From Clostridiales bacterium (GTDB lineage Bacteria > Bacillota > Clostridia > Oscillospirales > Oscillospiraceae): a DNA stretch of 50,714 nt. Every line of letters begins with the position of its first letter. The stretch's first letter is position 1. Location: positions 1 through 50,714 of the forward strand of contig JALFRA010000023.1 in the NCBI GenBank assembly GCA_022785125.1, written 5' to 3'. The notes under the pieces were generated by a model that had not been told where the DNA came from, made no database searches, and saw nothing but the letters and a program-made list of their open reading frames with translations. Of the stretch, positions 34,135 to 41,777 are shown in pieces. Position numbers and translations under genes: made by a program.

Positions 34135-35235
34135 TTATTTCGGCATCGTCCAGTTGTTATCCGCCAGCGCACAGAAATACGCATAGGTCTTTGGCGTTCG
34201 CTCTCTCATCAAGGCAGCTTTTTCCTCATTGTCGCGGTTTTGCAGCCAATATGCAAAATAGTCCGCAAAGTATTCCCGGCAGTTGGTCAGGGAGTAGTCC
34301 CGCAGGAATATGGCAGCAGCCTGGGCCTCATCTGCGTAAAAGCTCCTGGTCTTGGAAGGGAATCCCACCGCGCCATCGAGGAAATGGCCGAATTCGTGCA
34401 ATGTGGCTTTGGCATCAGAAACATATATCTTCTTGCCGCTGTAATCCGCCGCGCCGATACAGCTCATTTCAAACCGCTTGCTCAGATCGGCCAGATAGTC
34501 AAAATCCACGATGTAGACCCAGCCCATACGCTGAAACTCATAGAGGATCGGCTCCGGGACACGGCGCAGCTCCAGCAGATAGCTGTTCATATTCACACCC
34601 TCGCGGTTTTCAATGGGAAACTCGGTGAGCACCGGCGGCTCCTGGATCACAAAGTCCTGGGTCAGGACCGCCTGGAGCAGTGCGGCAGTCTCACCGCGGC
34701 TGACGATCTCGTATGATTCCGTCCCGTCGGGACACAGTCCAAGCTCTGCGCCAATTCGGAGACAGTTTTCATAGGGCGTCAGGATCTCGCCGCCCGGATA
34801 AAGGGTGTAGTCGTAAACGCTCAGCCCAATGACCGCAAACGCGCTCTGATAGAGCGCTCCCCGGCACATCCGGGTATCCGGCTCCGTGAGGGCTTCCACG
34901 GACAGCCATCCGCTGCGATAGCTCTCCGTCAGGCAGTTCTTCCCGAACTCGCCATCAAGGATCTCCAGCGCATCGGTCTTGTCATATGCTCTGCAAAGCA
35001 TCACAGCCCATTGTCTGGCGGTGATGGGTGAATCAGGAGAATACCGCCCTTCGCCGGTGCCAACGGTGATCCCCCGGCGAGCAATGTACTCCACGCTTTC
35101 AAACCAGGGGGAATCCACCGGGACATCGGTGAAGCGGCTTTCCGCTTCAGAGGCGGCAAAAGCGGGGACTGTCAGCGTCAGAGCCAGCACCAGGGCCATC
35201 ATAAGGGCGCCGATTTTTTTGAAGTGTGAACGCAT
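34135..35235 (-). CDS. Secreted HExxH metalloprotease with SLH domain (ATLF-like)
   Basis: 366 aa with GGAAAGGA upstream of the ATG. Signal peptide MRSHFKKIGALMMALVLALT, cleavage near PAFAAS. An SLH region follows (about 35-200; RRGITVGTGEGRYSPDSPIT is a clear unit, the others are degenerate). The C-terminal domain (about 225-366) carries the zinc motif HEFGH (His280, Glu281, His284) and a downstream Glu in REYFADYFA (Glu321), the arrangement of anthrax-lethal-factor-like (ATLF) peptidases. I infer a wall-attached zinc protease acting outside the cell. The substrate is unknown. The gene precedes no partner and follows the terminator at 35271-35302. Confidence 0.87.
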   Translation of the reverse strand: MRSHFKKIGALMMALVLALTLTVPAFAASEAESRFTDVPVDSPWFESVEYIARRGITVGTGEGRYSPDSPITARQWAVMLCRAYDKTDALEILDGEFGKNCLTESYRSGWLSVEALTEPDTRMCRGALYQSAFAVIGLSVYDYTLYPGGEILTPYENCLRIGAELGLCPDGTESYEIVSRGETAALLQAVLTQDFVIQEPPVLTEFPIENREGVNMNSYLLELRRVPEPILYEFQRMGWVYIVDFDYLADLSKRFEMSCIGAADYSGKKIYVSDAKATLHEFGHFLDGAVGFPSKTRSFYADEAQAAAIFLRDYSLTNCREYFADYFAYWLQNRDNEEKAALMRERTPKTYAYFCALADNNWTMPK

Positions 35236-35270
35236 CAGGTTTTCATTCCTTTCCCAATCGTATCATGTAA

Positions 35271-35302
35271 GAAAAGGCGGGGCGGCAGAAATGCCGCCCC
35301 GC
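35271..35302 (-). terminator. Terminator of the phosphoesterase operon
   Basis: A perfect 11-bp GC-rich stem (35277-35287 with 35292-35302, loop GAAA) is followed on the minus strand by CTTTTCTT. It ends the leftward operon that begins at 38116. Confidence 0.88.
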
Positions 35303-35309
35303 TTGTCCG

Positions 35310-35812
35310 TCACCACTTGGCGACGATCTTGCCGTAGATCTGTTTCTTTGCGTAGTCATAGCGCTGGATCATGACCATGACCCGCTCTCCGATGGCAAAT
35401 TCCGAGTCCTCATACTGGAAGGAATAGTTGCACATGACCACTACGCCGTCAGGGAGATTGCAGAAGACGCCGCCGGCATACTTGCCCGCGATAACGGCCT
35501 GACGCCGGGAGTCCTCCGGGTGGCGCATCTCAGCGCCGTCAAAGGGGTTGGGTTCCGTTTCCTTGACAGAGACCATCAACATACCTCTACGCCGGTCATA
35601 TTCCTTTACGATGCAGTCCAGCTCCTGTCCTCTCTGGTACTCCGTCCGCAGGTCGGGGATCGCCGCATATAGACGGTATCCTTTCCTGTGATCTTGCGGT
35701 TCCAGTTTTCGATGAGGGTTTCGTCCATCTCCTCGATACTGGAAAAGGGGCGGTTGCATAGGCGGATGCAGTTTTCGTGACCGAGATGCAGGTCAGAGGT
35801 AAAGAAGATCAT
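35310..35812 (-). pseudogene. Broken fusion: phosphoesterase N-terminus and S1-like C-terminus
   Basis: From ATG 35812 (overlapping the previous stop as ATGA) about 48 codons encode a calcineurin-type metallophosphoesterase start (MIFFTSDLHLGHENCIRLCN ... ITGKDTVY), then the family match stops. At about 35670 another frame takes over and encodes the C-terminal 120 residues of an S1-like RNA-binding protein (EYQRGQELDCIVKEYDRRRG, then GVFCNLPDGVVVMCNYSF and YGKIVAKW). The two parts are out of frame. A deletion that removed the rest of the phosphoesterase and the front of the S1 gene explains this. Neither part should work as it stands; the S1 tail has no start of its own with a good ribosome binding site. 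Confidence 0.72.
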
Positions 35813-37053
35813 GGGGTTTCACCCTCCTTCTTCATCCTGGGAACTGGGATTGGCTGCCATCGGCAGTATTTTGCAAGTTCATCCTGACGCTCCCGAGGCA
35901 GGTTCATAAAATCGACAATGCTCTCTCCCGGAAACCTGTCGTGGCAGTAGGCGGGAAAGACTCCCTCCGGCACGATGCCGATGGACTCCGCTCCGGTCAG
36001 GCGGGCCTTCAGTTCCTCTGCGTTTCGGATGCATACGGGAACGCCTGCCCGATAAAGCGCCAGGAAGAAACGGACCGCCTCAATCGTCCGGGTCTCCGCA
36101 AGACCGGCCACCACCAGATAGTAGCCATGCGCATCTTGGTGTACGATGCAGTCGATGTGGGTGCTGTTGCCGCCCCGGCATACCTCCCAGGGGTGACCGG
36201 TGCGGGGACGCTCCTTCAGCCACCGTGCAAAAGCTTCGGGGGAATCTCCGTCCAGCTTGGACAGTCCCTCGTCCCGCCCATCGGCGTGGAGAGCGTACTG
36301 CTCTTTTTCCGATTTCTCCGTTCCAGTGTATCCCATGGCCCGATAGCCCAGGGCACAGAAGTGATAGAATTCGTTTGCGGTTACGGATGGGAGCCGCTTG
36401 TTATTTCCCAAAGGATACCCAACCGCCGAGGTGAGAAACTCCTCCACCTCCTGCTGGGAGAAGTCCTGGAAGAACTCCTCCTTCCACTGTGGGAATACCC
36501 TCCACAGATCCCGGCGCAGGATGGTTCCGGTTCGATGCCAGATGGGCAGCTCCCGCTCCACCAGTTCCTGATAAGAACCGGTTTCCACCATCTGAACGGT
36601 GTCCCGTACCGCACCCTCCAGCCAGGCGGTGAATGGGGCGATGTCATAGGGGAAGGCGCGCTCTTTGCGGCTGTCCACCTCCAGCACATGCCGATGCCCC
36701 AAGAATATTGCCCGATATCCGATCTCTTGATCCTCGCCGGCGGCAAAGTGGAACCACGCTGCCTCCTCCGGGAACTCGGAATGCCACCAGGTTTCAAACC
36801 CCTCAAAGCTCTCCACCTGGCCGTCCGCCCGTAGCTCCTCAAAGCTGCCGAAGTCTTCGGTGGTACCTCGCTCCGCACGGAGCCATAGTTCCCAGCTTGT
36901 GTTCTCCGGGCCTGGCTCCAGCCGGTGGAGAAGGCGGAAGATTCGGTCGATGGCCGCATAGGATGTCTCGTCATAGGTGAAGGAGCAGTTGATGTTTCGG
37001 TATTCCACCCGACCCAGCCAGTTGATGTAGTGCTTGATCTCCGGCGCTTTCAT
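35809..37053 (-). CDS. Hypothetical protein, 414 aa
   Basis: ATG 37053 overlaps the previous stop in ATGA and has GAGGAGG upstream; the stop overlaps the next ATG in the same way. The protein is soluble, rich in Trp and aromatic residues, with no signal peptide or membrane segment (SWELWLRAERGTTEDFG, WHRTGTILRRDLWRVFPQW, NEFYHFCALGYRAMGY, HIDCIVHQDAHGYYLVVAG). I do not recognise a family. Its tight coupling to a 116-aa protein and a phosphoesterase argues for a shared complex or pathway. Confidence 0.8.
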   Translation of the reverse strand: MKAPEIKHYINWLGRVEYRNINCSFTYDETSYAAIDRIFRLLHRLEPGPENTSWELWLRAERGTTEDFGSFEELRADGQVESFEGFETWWHSEFPEEAAWFHFAAGEDQEIGYRAIFLGHRHVLEVDSRKERAFPYDIAPFTAWLEGAVRDTVQMVETGSYQELVERELPIWHRTGTILRRDLWRVFPQWKEEFFQDFSQQEVEEFLTSAVGYPLGNNKRLPSVTANEFYHFCALGYRAMGYTGTEKSEKEQYALHADGRDEGLSKLDGDSPEAFARWLKERPRTGHPWEVCRGGNSTHIDCIVHQDAHGYYLVVAGLAETRTIEAVRFFLALYRAGVPVCIRNAEELKARLTGAESIGIVPEGVFPAYCHDRFPGESIVDFMNLPRERQDELAKYCRWQPIPVPRMKKEGETP

Positions 37054-37400
37054 GTTTCCACCTCCTCAGTATCCGTATCCCCATCCTCCGTTTCCTCAAA
37101 CTGGAGCCGGAAGAGGGCAGTGTGCTCTCCCACAAGATCGGGGTATTTGTAATAGACATGGCGGCAGAGGGTTTTGTACAGTTCAAGGAGCCTCGGATCA
37201 TCTCCGAAGTCCACAAGCCCGTCCATGATTCGCTCGATCTCCCGCTCCTCAGTGATCCTGCCGTTCAACACCTGCTCTACCAAACGGCTGTATTGCTGAT
37301 ATGCGGCGTCCATTAGGCGGAAAATCTCCTGGACGATCTCACGGATTGCGGCAAAGCACGCCTCCTGCTCCTTGGCCTCCGGTCTTTCTTCCTCTGTCAC
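37050..37400 (-). CDS. Small hypothetical protein, 116 aa
   Basis: GTG start at 37400, overlapping the phosphoesterase stop in GTGA, with GGGAGGG upstream; the stop overlaps the next gene in ATGA. All-helical and acidic (IREIVQEIFRLMDAAYQQYS, ERIMDGLVDFGDDPRLLELY), with a glutamate/threonine-rich tail (EETEDGDTDTEEVET). No recognised family. Size and coupling suit an adaptor for the flanking proteins. Confidence 0.78.
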   Translation of the reverse strand: MTEEERPEAKEQEACFAAIREIVQEIFRLMDAAYQQYSRLVEQVLNGRITEEREIERIMDGLVDFGDDPRLLELYKTLCRHVYYKYPDLVGEHTALFRLQFEETEDGDTDTEEVET

Positions 37401-38116
37401 AATGTGTTCCCTCCCGTCAAGAGCTGCGGCGCAGCCTCCACGCTGTGGAAGAGGAAGTGCATCCGGTCGATATGCTTGTCAATATGCCAGTGTCCACAGA
37501 ACCAGTGGTCGTATTTGAGTTTCCGCTCGATCTCCTCCAGCCATTTCTCGGTAGAGTCGTCCACGGTACTCTGGTCGATCATCGGAAGAAAGGCCTCGCG
37601 AGGCTCATACGGATAGGGACAGGTGTGGGAGAGGACGGTATCTACCTGCCACCCGCAGGCGTCCAGCGTCTGGATAACCTTGTCCTTGATCTCCTGGGAA
37701 GGCTGCTCATCCGGCCACCAGCCGTAACCTCTGGCCAGCCGGTAGAATTTGTCCACGCTGTAAGCTCCGCCGATGACCAAATGTCGGAGACCTTCCAGAT
37801 CAAAGATCTCACCATCCATAGCAAACAGCAGGCGGGGAAAGGCTTCCTCTACCCAGACTGTCCCGCCGTTCCACTGCTTCGTGCGATAGGAAGGGATGCT
37901 GGCCGGCCGGATCTCATGGTTGCCGTGGATGCAGAGCATCGTCGGCTTTACGGCGGTAAGAACTTTCTTCATCTCTGTGTCTCGCCGGTTTCGGTAGTAG
38001 TTCGCTCCTACATCTCCAAGCAGAACCAGAGTATCCTGCTCTGCCAGCTTCTTGCTGTCGCAAAACTGTATGACCTCATAGGGGTCTCCGTGGATATCAC
38101 CCGTGTAATAGATCAT
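37397..38116 (-). CDS. Calcineurin-like metallophosphoesterase
   Basis: 239 aa with GAAAGGTGG before the ATG. All family metal motifs are present in order: GDIHG (about 6-10), GDVG (about 34-37), GNHE (about 65-68), LSHTCPYPYEPR and GHWHID near the C-terminus. It should be a di-metal hydrolase of phosphoesters (nucleotide, nucleic-acid or phosphoprotein). It is the first gene of a four-gene leftward operon joined by 4-bp stop/start overlaps. An extended -10 promoter and tandem 20-nt repeats lie upstream. The natural substrate cannot be told from sequence. Confidence 0.9.
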   Translation of the reverse strand: MIYYTGDIHGDPYEVIQFCDSKKLAEQDTLVLLGDVGANYYRNRRDTEMKKVLTAVKPTMLCIHGNHEIRPASIPSYRTKQWNGGTVWVEEAFPRLLFAMDGEIFDLEGLRHLVIGGAYSVDKFYRLARGYGWWPDEQPSQEIKDKVIQTLDACGWQVDTVLSHTCPYPYEPREAFLPMIDQSTVDDSTEKWLEEIERKLKYDHWFCGHWHIDKHIDRMHFLFHSVEAAPQLLTGGNTL

Positions 38117-38140
38117 TGGTCATTCCACCTTTCTTTTCTC

Positions 38141-38149
38141 ATTATACCA
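38141..38149 (-). promoter_or_regulatory. Extended -10 promoter of the phosphoesterase operon
   Basis: Minus strand TTGGTATAAT: perfect TATAAT (38146-38141) preceded by TGG, the extended -10 motif, 25 nt before the start codon. No good -35 is visible, which fits an activator-dependent or extended -10 promoter. Confidence 0.62.
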
Positions 38150-38174
38150 ACTCGGAAGACCCATATCCGGGACT

Positions 38175-38212
38175 TTCCAAAAACATATCCACTGTTCCAA
38201 AAATATATCCAC
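38175..38212. repeat. Tandem 20-nt repeats upstream of the phosphoesterase promoter
   Basis: TTCCAAAAACATATCCACTG at 38175-38194 is followed directly by TTCCAAAAATATATCCAC at 38195-38212, with a partial CCATATCC at 38161. Head-to-tail copies about two helical turns long next to a promoter with a poor -35 suggest an operator. Confidence 0.6.
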
Positions 38213-38276
38213 CTTTACTGGCATAGATCGACCGGCAGTCAATGCTCGTGACTTCCGGTTGATTGCTTTCTCAGGT

Positions 38277-38654
38277 TCAGACGGTAAAATCAAAGTTATC
38301 TGGTTTACCGTATCTGCCTTGATGCTCTTTCAAGGAGGCTTTCAGCGATTTTATAACATCCAGGAGAATCATCATCTCATAGGTACTGCAATCCGAAAGG
38401 AGCAGGGCGATTTCTTCGCTGGCGCACCGTTCAGTGCTGATGATTTGCTCCATCAAAAGCCGGTCGGGAGATACGCCCAAAGCATTGGCGATAAGCACAA
38501 AGGTGTCAAGGCTCATGCTCTTGATCCCGCTCTCTATGTAGCTGATGTAAGATGGCGTTTTATCCACCAGTTCAGAGAGCATCGCTTGCGAAAGGTGGTT
38601 GCGCTGACGGACTTCACGGATGTGTTTTCCAATGACTTTGTAGTTCAGGCTCAT
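38277..38654 (-). CDS. XRE-family regulator (left member of a divergent pair)
   Basis: 125 aa, with TTTTGGAGGTC before the ATG. Residues about 8-62 are a Cro/C1-type helix-turn-helix (LSQAMLSELVDKTPSYISYI, then SMSLDTFVLIANALGVSPD). The remaining 60 residues are helical (LLLSDCSTYEMMILLDVIKS) and probably dimerise. It diverges from a second XRE gene (38795-39154) with a similar C-terminal motif (LLADCSPKELDSILKIV), so the two are paralogues. They share a promoter region with a palindromic operator. Confidence 0.9.
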   Translation of the reverse strand: MSLNYKVIGKHIREVRQRNHLSQAMLSELVDKTPSYISYIESGIKSMSLDTFVLIANALGVSPDRLLMEQIISTERCASEEIALLLSDCSTYEMMILLDVIKSLKASLKEHQGRYGKPDNFDFTV

Positions 38655-38698
38655 AATAAGACCTCCAAAAAATTTTGCAGTCTTATTATAGTGTTTAG

Positions 38699-38767
38699 AT
38701 TATATCATCAACTCGACCTTATATCAATTTCACCCCAAGTTGATATACTCTTAGAAATAGATAATCT
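38699..38767. promoter_or_regulatory. Divergent promoters over a palindromic operator
   Basis: Half-sites TATATCAA (38720-38727) and TTGATATA (38740-38747) form a perfect inverted repeat with a 12-nt spacer. The leftward promoter is TTGATA (38727-38722), a 17-nt spacer and TATAAT (38704-38699), near consensus. The rightward promoter is TTGATA (38740-38745), a 16-nt spacer and TAATCT (38762-38767). Both -35 elements lie inside the half-sites, so one regulator bound here would block both. Confidence 0.78.
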
Positions 38768-38794
38768 GGAGAATATATTTGAGGGGGGAAGCCG

Positions 38795-39154
38795 ATGACG
38801 GAACATGATTTGACCGAGAGCCAGTTGGTCGGCTCCCGTATTCGAGATGCGCGGATCAATCGCCGGATGAGCCAGGCCGATCTTGCTGCAAAGGCCAATA
38901 TCTCGCTGCCCCATGTCAGCAATATCGAAAAAGGCAAGACGAGCATGAAGTTGGAAACCTTTATCCGAATCATCGAAGCCCTGCAAGTGTCTGCTGATTC
39001 CCTTCTTCGGCCCGATGTGCCGGAGGTGAGAAGCCTATACCAGAGCGAGTTTGACGAGCTGCTGGCCGACTGCTCTCCCAAGGAGCTGGATTCCATCCTG
39101 AAGATTGTTCGTGAGTTAAAATCCACTATGGCCAGACGGGATGACAATACCTGA
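38795..39154 (+). CDS. XRE-family regulator (right member of a divergent pair)
   Basis: 119 aa, with GAGGGGGGAAG before the ATG. Residues about 12-66 form a helix-turn-helix (RMSQADLAAKANISLPHVSN, then SMKLETFIRIIEALQVSAD), followed by a helical tail. It is homologous to the divergent XRE protein. It lies upstream of the recombinase/ParB operon, which begins 144 bp later after a terminator. Inference: the two regulators form a switch over their shared operator and may also control the recombinase operon. Confidence 0.9.
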   Translation: MTEHDLTESQLVGSRIRDARINRRMSQADLAAKANISLPHVSNIEKGKTSMKLETFIRIIEALQVSADSLLRPDVPEVRSLYQSEFDELLADCSPKELDSILKIVRELKSTMARRDDNT

Positions 39155-39160
39155 AAAATT

Positions 39161-39191
39161 GCGAGCTGGAATTGCCGGCTCGCTTCTTTTT
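39161..39191 (+). terminator. Terminator of the right XRE gene
   Basis: A 9-bp stem with one G-U pair (39161-39169 with 39175-39183) is followed by TTCTTTTTTTT. Confidence 0.88.
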
Positions 39192-39200
39192 TTCTCATCT

Positions 39201-39236
39201 ATCGACCAGAAGTCAAGGTGTTGACTTCTGGTCGAT
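39201..39236. repeat. Perfect 16-bp inverted repeat before the recombinase operon
   Basis: Arms 39201-39216 and 39221-39236 pair perfectly around GGTG. A possible promoter follows (TTGTTA 39238-39243, TATAAT 39259-39264, 15-nt spacing). It may be a second terminator, a regulator site or a recombination site for the adjacent serine recombinase. Confidence 0.65.
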
Positions 39237-39298
39237 TTTGTTATTAGTCTGCAGATTATATAATGGCCTGGAAGAGAAATAACACAGGGGGAGCAAAT

Positions 39299-39904
39299 AT
39301 GTCAGATCTGGCCGTTCAAAATAGAGAGTCAGAGCAGGAAGTTATGCCCTCATTTGATTTCCTGCTGGAACGGGAGACGGAACGAAACACCCTTTTAGCG
39401 GAACATCGTGCCTGGTTAAAGGAAATCAAGCGGGAACGCCCGCTTCCCAAAACACATTACCGTGTGGCGGTATACATCCGCTACTTCAACCAGACCCGCT
39501 ATGAGGACTATCTCTCAGCTCATAAAAAGCAATTTCTTGATACACTGGCTCTCTGCCCAAACTGGAAGTTTGTCGGTTTCTATGTGGACGAGGGCAGCAC
39601 TGCGCCCAATATGGAGAACGCTCCGGAGTGGTCAAGGCTCCTTCAAGACTGCTACGAGGAAAAGGTCAATCTGATCATTACCCAGAAAGCAAGCAATATC
39701 TCGAAGAAGCTCTCCGAGCTCTCTTTCTGTACGCGCCTCTTGGCAGCACTCCCAAAGCCAGTGGGCGTTTACTTCGTTTCGGAGGATATTTATACGCTGG
39801 CTTCCTATTACCAGGAGGATCTACACGACCCCTACTTTTTGCCAGATCCCGGTTGGAAGATACTCCCTGATGACGAACCCCGGAGGGAAATGCTGCATGA
39901 TTGA
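39299..39904 (+). CDS. Resolvase-like protein without catalytic serine, recombinase partner
   Basis: 201 aa from ATG 39299 (GGGGGAG upstream); ATG 39263 lies within the probable -10 region and is rejected. A 50-residue charged leader precedes a serine-recombinase-like fold: VAVYIRYFNQ aligns with AVYARVSTD of active enzymes, with Phe63 at the nucleophile position; KFVGFYVDEGS and LIITQKASNISKKLSELSF match the later resolvase segments. The catalytic Ser and the usual Arg cluster are absent. It overlaps the active recombinase gene by 8 bp. I infer a non-cutting partner that shapes the recombinase complex, or a directionality factor. Confidence 0.78.
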   Translation: MSDLAVQNRESEQEVMPSFDFLLERETERNTLLAEHRAWLKEIKRERPLPKTHYRVAVYIRYFNQTRYEDYLSAHKKQFLDTLALCPNWKFVGFYVDEGSTAPNMENAPEWSRLLQDCYEEKVNLIITQKASNISKKLSELSFCTRLLAALPKPVGVYFVSEDIYTLASYYQEDLHDPYFLPDPGWKILPDDEPRREMLHD

Positions 39905-41777
39905 CAAGTCCACACGCAAACAGCTTGCGGAACGGAAAGAACGGGTCCGCCGGCGTATCAACACAAAAGTTGACCCGGAGAACTATGAATTCATTCCGGC
40001 TAAAAAGCCCATCGACTATTACGACAATGATATAAGGCAGCGGATCGCCGTGTATGCCCGTGTCTCCACAGACAATGTCCAGCAGACTTCCTCCTATGAG
40101 CTGCAAAAGAAATACTATGAAGATTTTGTTGTGCATCATCCCAACTGGACATTGGTTAAAATCTATGCGGATGAGGGCATCAGCGGGACTTCTCTGGCTC
40201 ATCGGGACGAGTTCAACAGCATGATCGCCGATTGCCGCAGCGGGAAAATCGATATGATCATTACCAAAAGCGTGTCTCGCTTTGCCCGGAATGTGGTGGA
40301 CTGTATCAGCATGGTGCGAATGCTTGCGGAGCTGCCCAGTCCTGTCGGGGTATTCTTTGAGAGCGAATGTATCTTCTCCCTCAAAGACGATTCCCAGATG
40401 GCGCTTTCGTTTCAGGCCACCATGGCTCAGGAGGAGTCTCACATCCGCAGCCGGAGCATGGAGACCTCCTTGCGGATGCGGCTGGACGGAGGTCTGCCAT
40501 TGACGCCCAAGCTGCTGGGGTATTCTCACGACGCAGATGGAAACCTGGTCGTCAACCCGGATGAAGCCCCCACGGTAAAACTCATCTTCTATATGTATCT
40601 GTACGGATATTCCACCTCCGACATTGCGGCGGCGCTCACCGAGCTGGGCAGGAAGACTTATCTGGGGAATGTCAAGTGGACATCCAACTCCATTGTCCAG
40701 GTCCTTCGCAATGAGCGGCATTGCGGGGATGTACTGACCCGGAAGACCTTCACCCCCAACTATCTGAACCACAAGGCCAGAAAAAATCGGGGGGACAGAC
40801 CCCAGAGCCTTTACCGGAACCACCACGAGGGCATCGTTTCCAGAGATGATTTCATTGCGGTTCAGCATCTTCTGAACAACTCCAAGTATGGCAACCGTTC
40901 CATCCTCCCGGAGCTGCGGGTGATCGACAGCGGCCTGCTCAGGGGGTTCGTGACCATCAATCCCCGCTGGGCTGGATTTAAGCCGGCGGATTATTACCAA
41001 GCGTCCGCCAGTATCCATCCACCCGATGAGCAGCAGGCGGATGCAGCCCTGCCCTCGAGCATCACATTGGTTCCGGGAGATTTTGATATGAGAGGCTTTG
41101 AAATCGCCCGCAGTGAATTCTTTGATAATTATCACCGTCCCTATGTACTGTTTCAAGATAAGAGGATCAAGTTCAGCACCACATGTGTTCGGTCTTTTGG
41201 GAAAGACAACCATGTGGAGCTGCTGGTCAACCCTGTGGAGATGAAGTTCGCCGTCCGTACAGCGGCGAAAAGCAGCCGCAACGCAGTCGTGTTTTCCAAG
41301 CTGTCAGACGGAAAGTATCAGCCCAGGGATATCGCCGGTGCGGCCTATGTAGAAACGCTTTTTCAGTTATTCGGCTGGAGTCCGGATTTAAAATACCGGA
41401 TCGCCGGAGCGCTGTTTCAAACCGAAACTGAATCTGCGTATATTTTTGATGTCAATGATGCGGAAGCGTTTATTAAATCGTACCTGCTTTCCGGTTCAAA
41501 AAGCACGGAACAGGCAAAGGAGCCTGTACAGCCCCTTTCTGTCTCCGGCAAACGGGTGCGGGCAGTCCCGGAGGAGTGGATCGGCTCTTTTGGCAAGCAA
41601 TATTACCTCCACCAACAGTCTTTCCCGCCCGTCTGCGATCAGAGTGAGGAAGACTGGAAAATTCGCATGGAGGGCCAGTTGTATGAAACCGGACAGAAAC
41701 TCCGCGTGACAGGATTTGACGTGCTGCGTGACTATATCTGTCAGGAACTCGGTCAGCGCGGGAAGGAGGAATCCTAA
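39897..41777 (+). CDS. Large serine recombinase fused to a novel C-terminal domain
   Basis: 626 aa from ATG 39897 (GGAGGG upstream), overlapping the previous stop by 8 bp. The resolvase domain (about 50-200) is intact: AVYARVSTD with nucleophile Ser57, YADEGISGTS, and MIITKSVSRFARN. The recombinase domain (about 220-330, VLRNERHCGDVLTRK) follows. The expected zinc ribbon is missing: the position reads SGLLRGFVTINPRW with no CxxC. Instead, residues about 395-535 form a domain (FEIARSEFFDNYHRPYVLFQ, VELLVNPVEMKFAV, FQLFGWSPDLKYRIAG) shared with the next two proteins. Serine recombinases integrate and excise elements at att sites. The altered C-terminus suggests a different DNA- or partner-recognition mode. 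Confidence 0.88.
   Translation: MIDKSTRKQLAERKERVRRRINTKVDPENYEFIPAKKPIDYYDNDIRQRIAVYARVSTDNVQQTSSYELQKKYYEDFVVHHPNWTLVKIYADEGISGTSLAHRDEFNSMIADCRSGKIDMIITKSVSRFARNVVDCISMVRMLAELPSPVGVFFESECIFSLKDDSQMALSFQATMAQEESHIRSRSMETSLRMRLDGGLPLTPKLLGYSHDADGNLVVNPDEAPTVKLIFYMYLYGYSTSDIAAALTELGRKTYLGNVKWTSNSIVQVLRNERHCGDVLTRKTFTPNYLNHKARKNRGDRPQSLYRNHHEGIVSRDDFIAVQHLLNNSKYGNRSILPELRVIDSGLLRGFVTINPRWAGFKPADYYQASASIHPPDEQQADAALPSSITLVPGDFDMRGFEIARSEFFDNYHRPYVLFQDKRIKFSTTCVRSFGKDNHVELLVNPVEMKFAVRTAAKSSRNAVVFSKLSDGKYQPRDIAGAAYVETLFQLFGWSPDLKYRIAGALFQTETESAYIFDVNDAEAFIKSYLLSGSKSTEQAKEPVQPLSVSGKRVRAVPEEWIGSFGKQYYLHQQSFPPVCDQSEEDWKIRMEGQLYETGQKLRVTGFDVLRDYICQELGQRGKEES

Noticed and set aside
39678-41213. Minus-strand open frame of 511 codons opposite the serine recombinase
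   Set aside because: Shadow of the recombinase frame; no ribosome binding site, no family signature, and the plus-strand catalytic motifs are intact.
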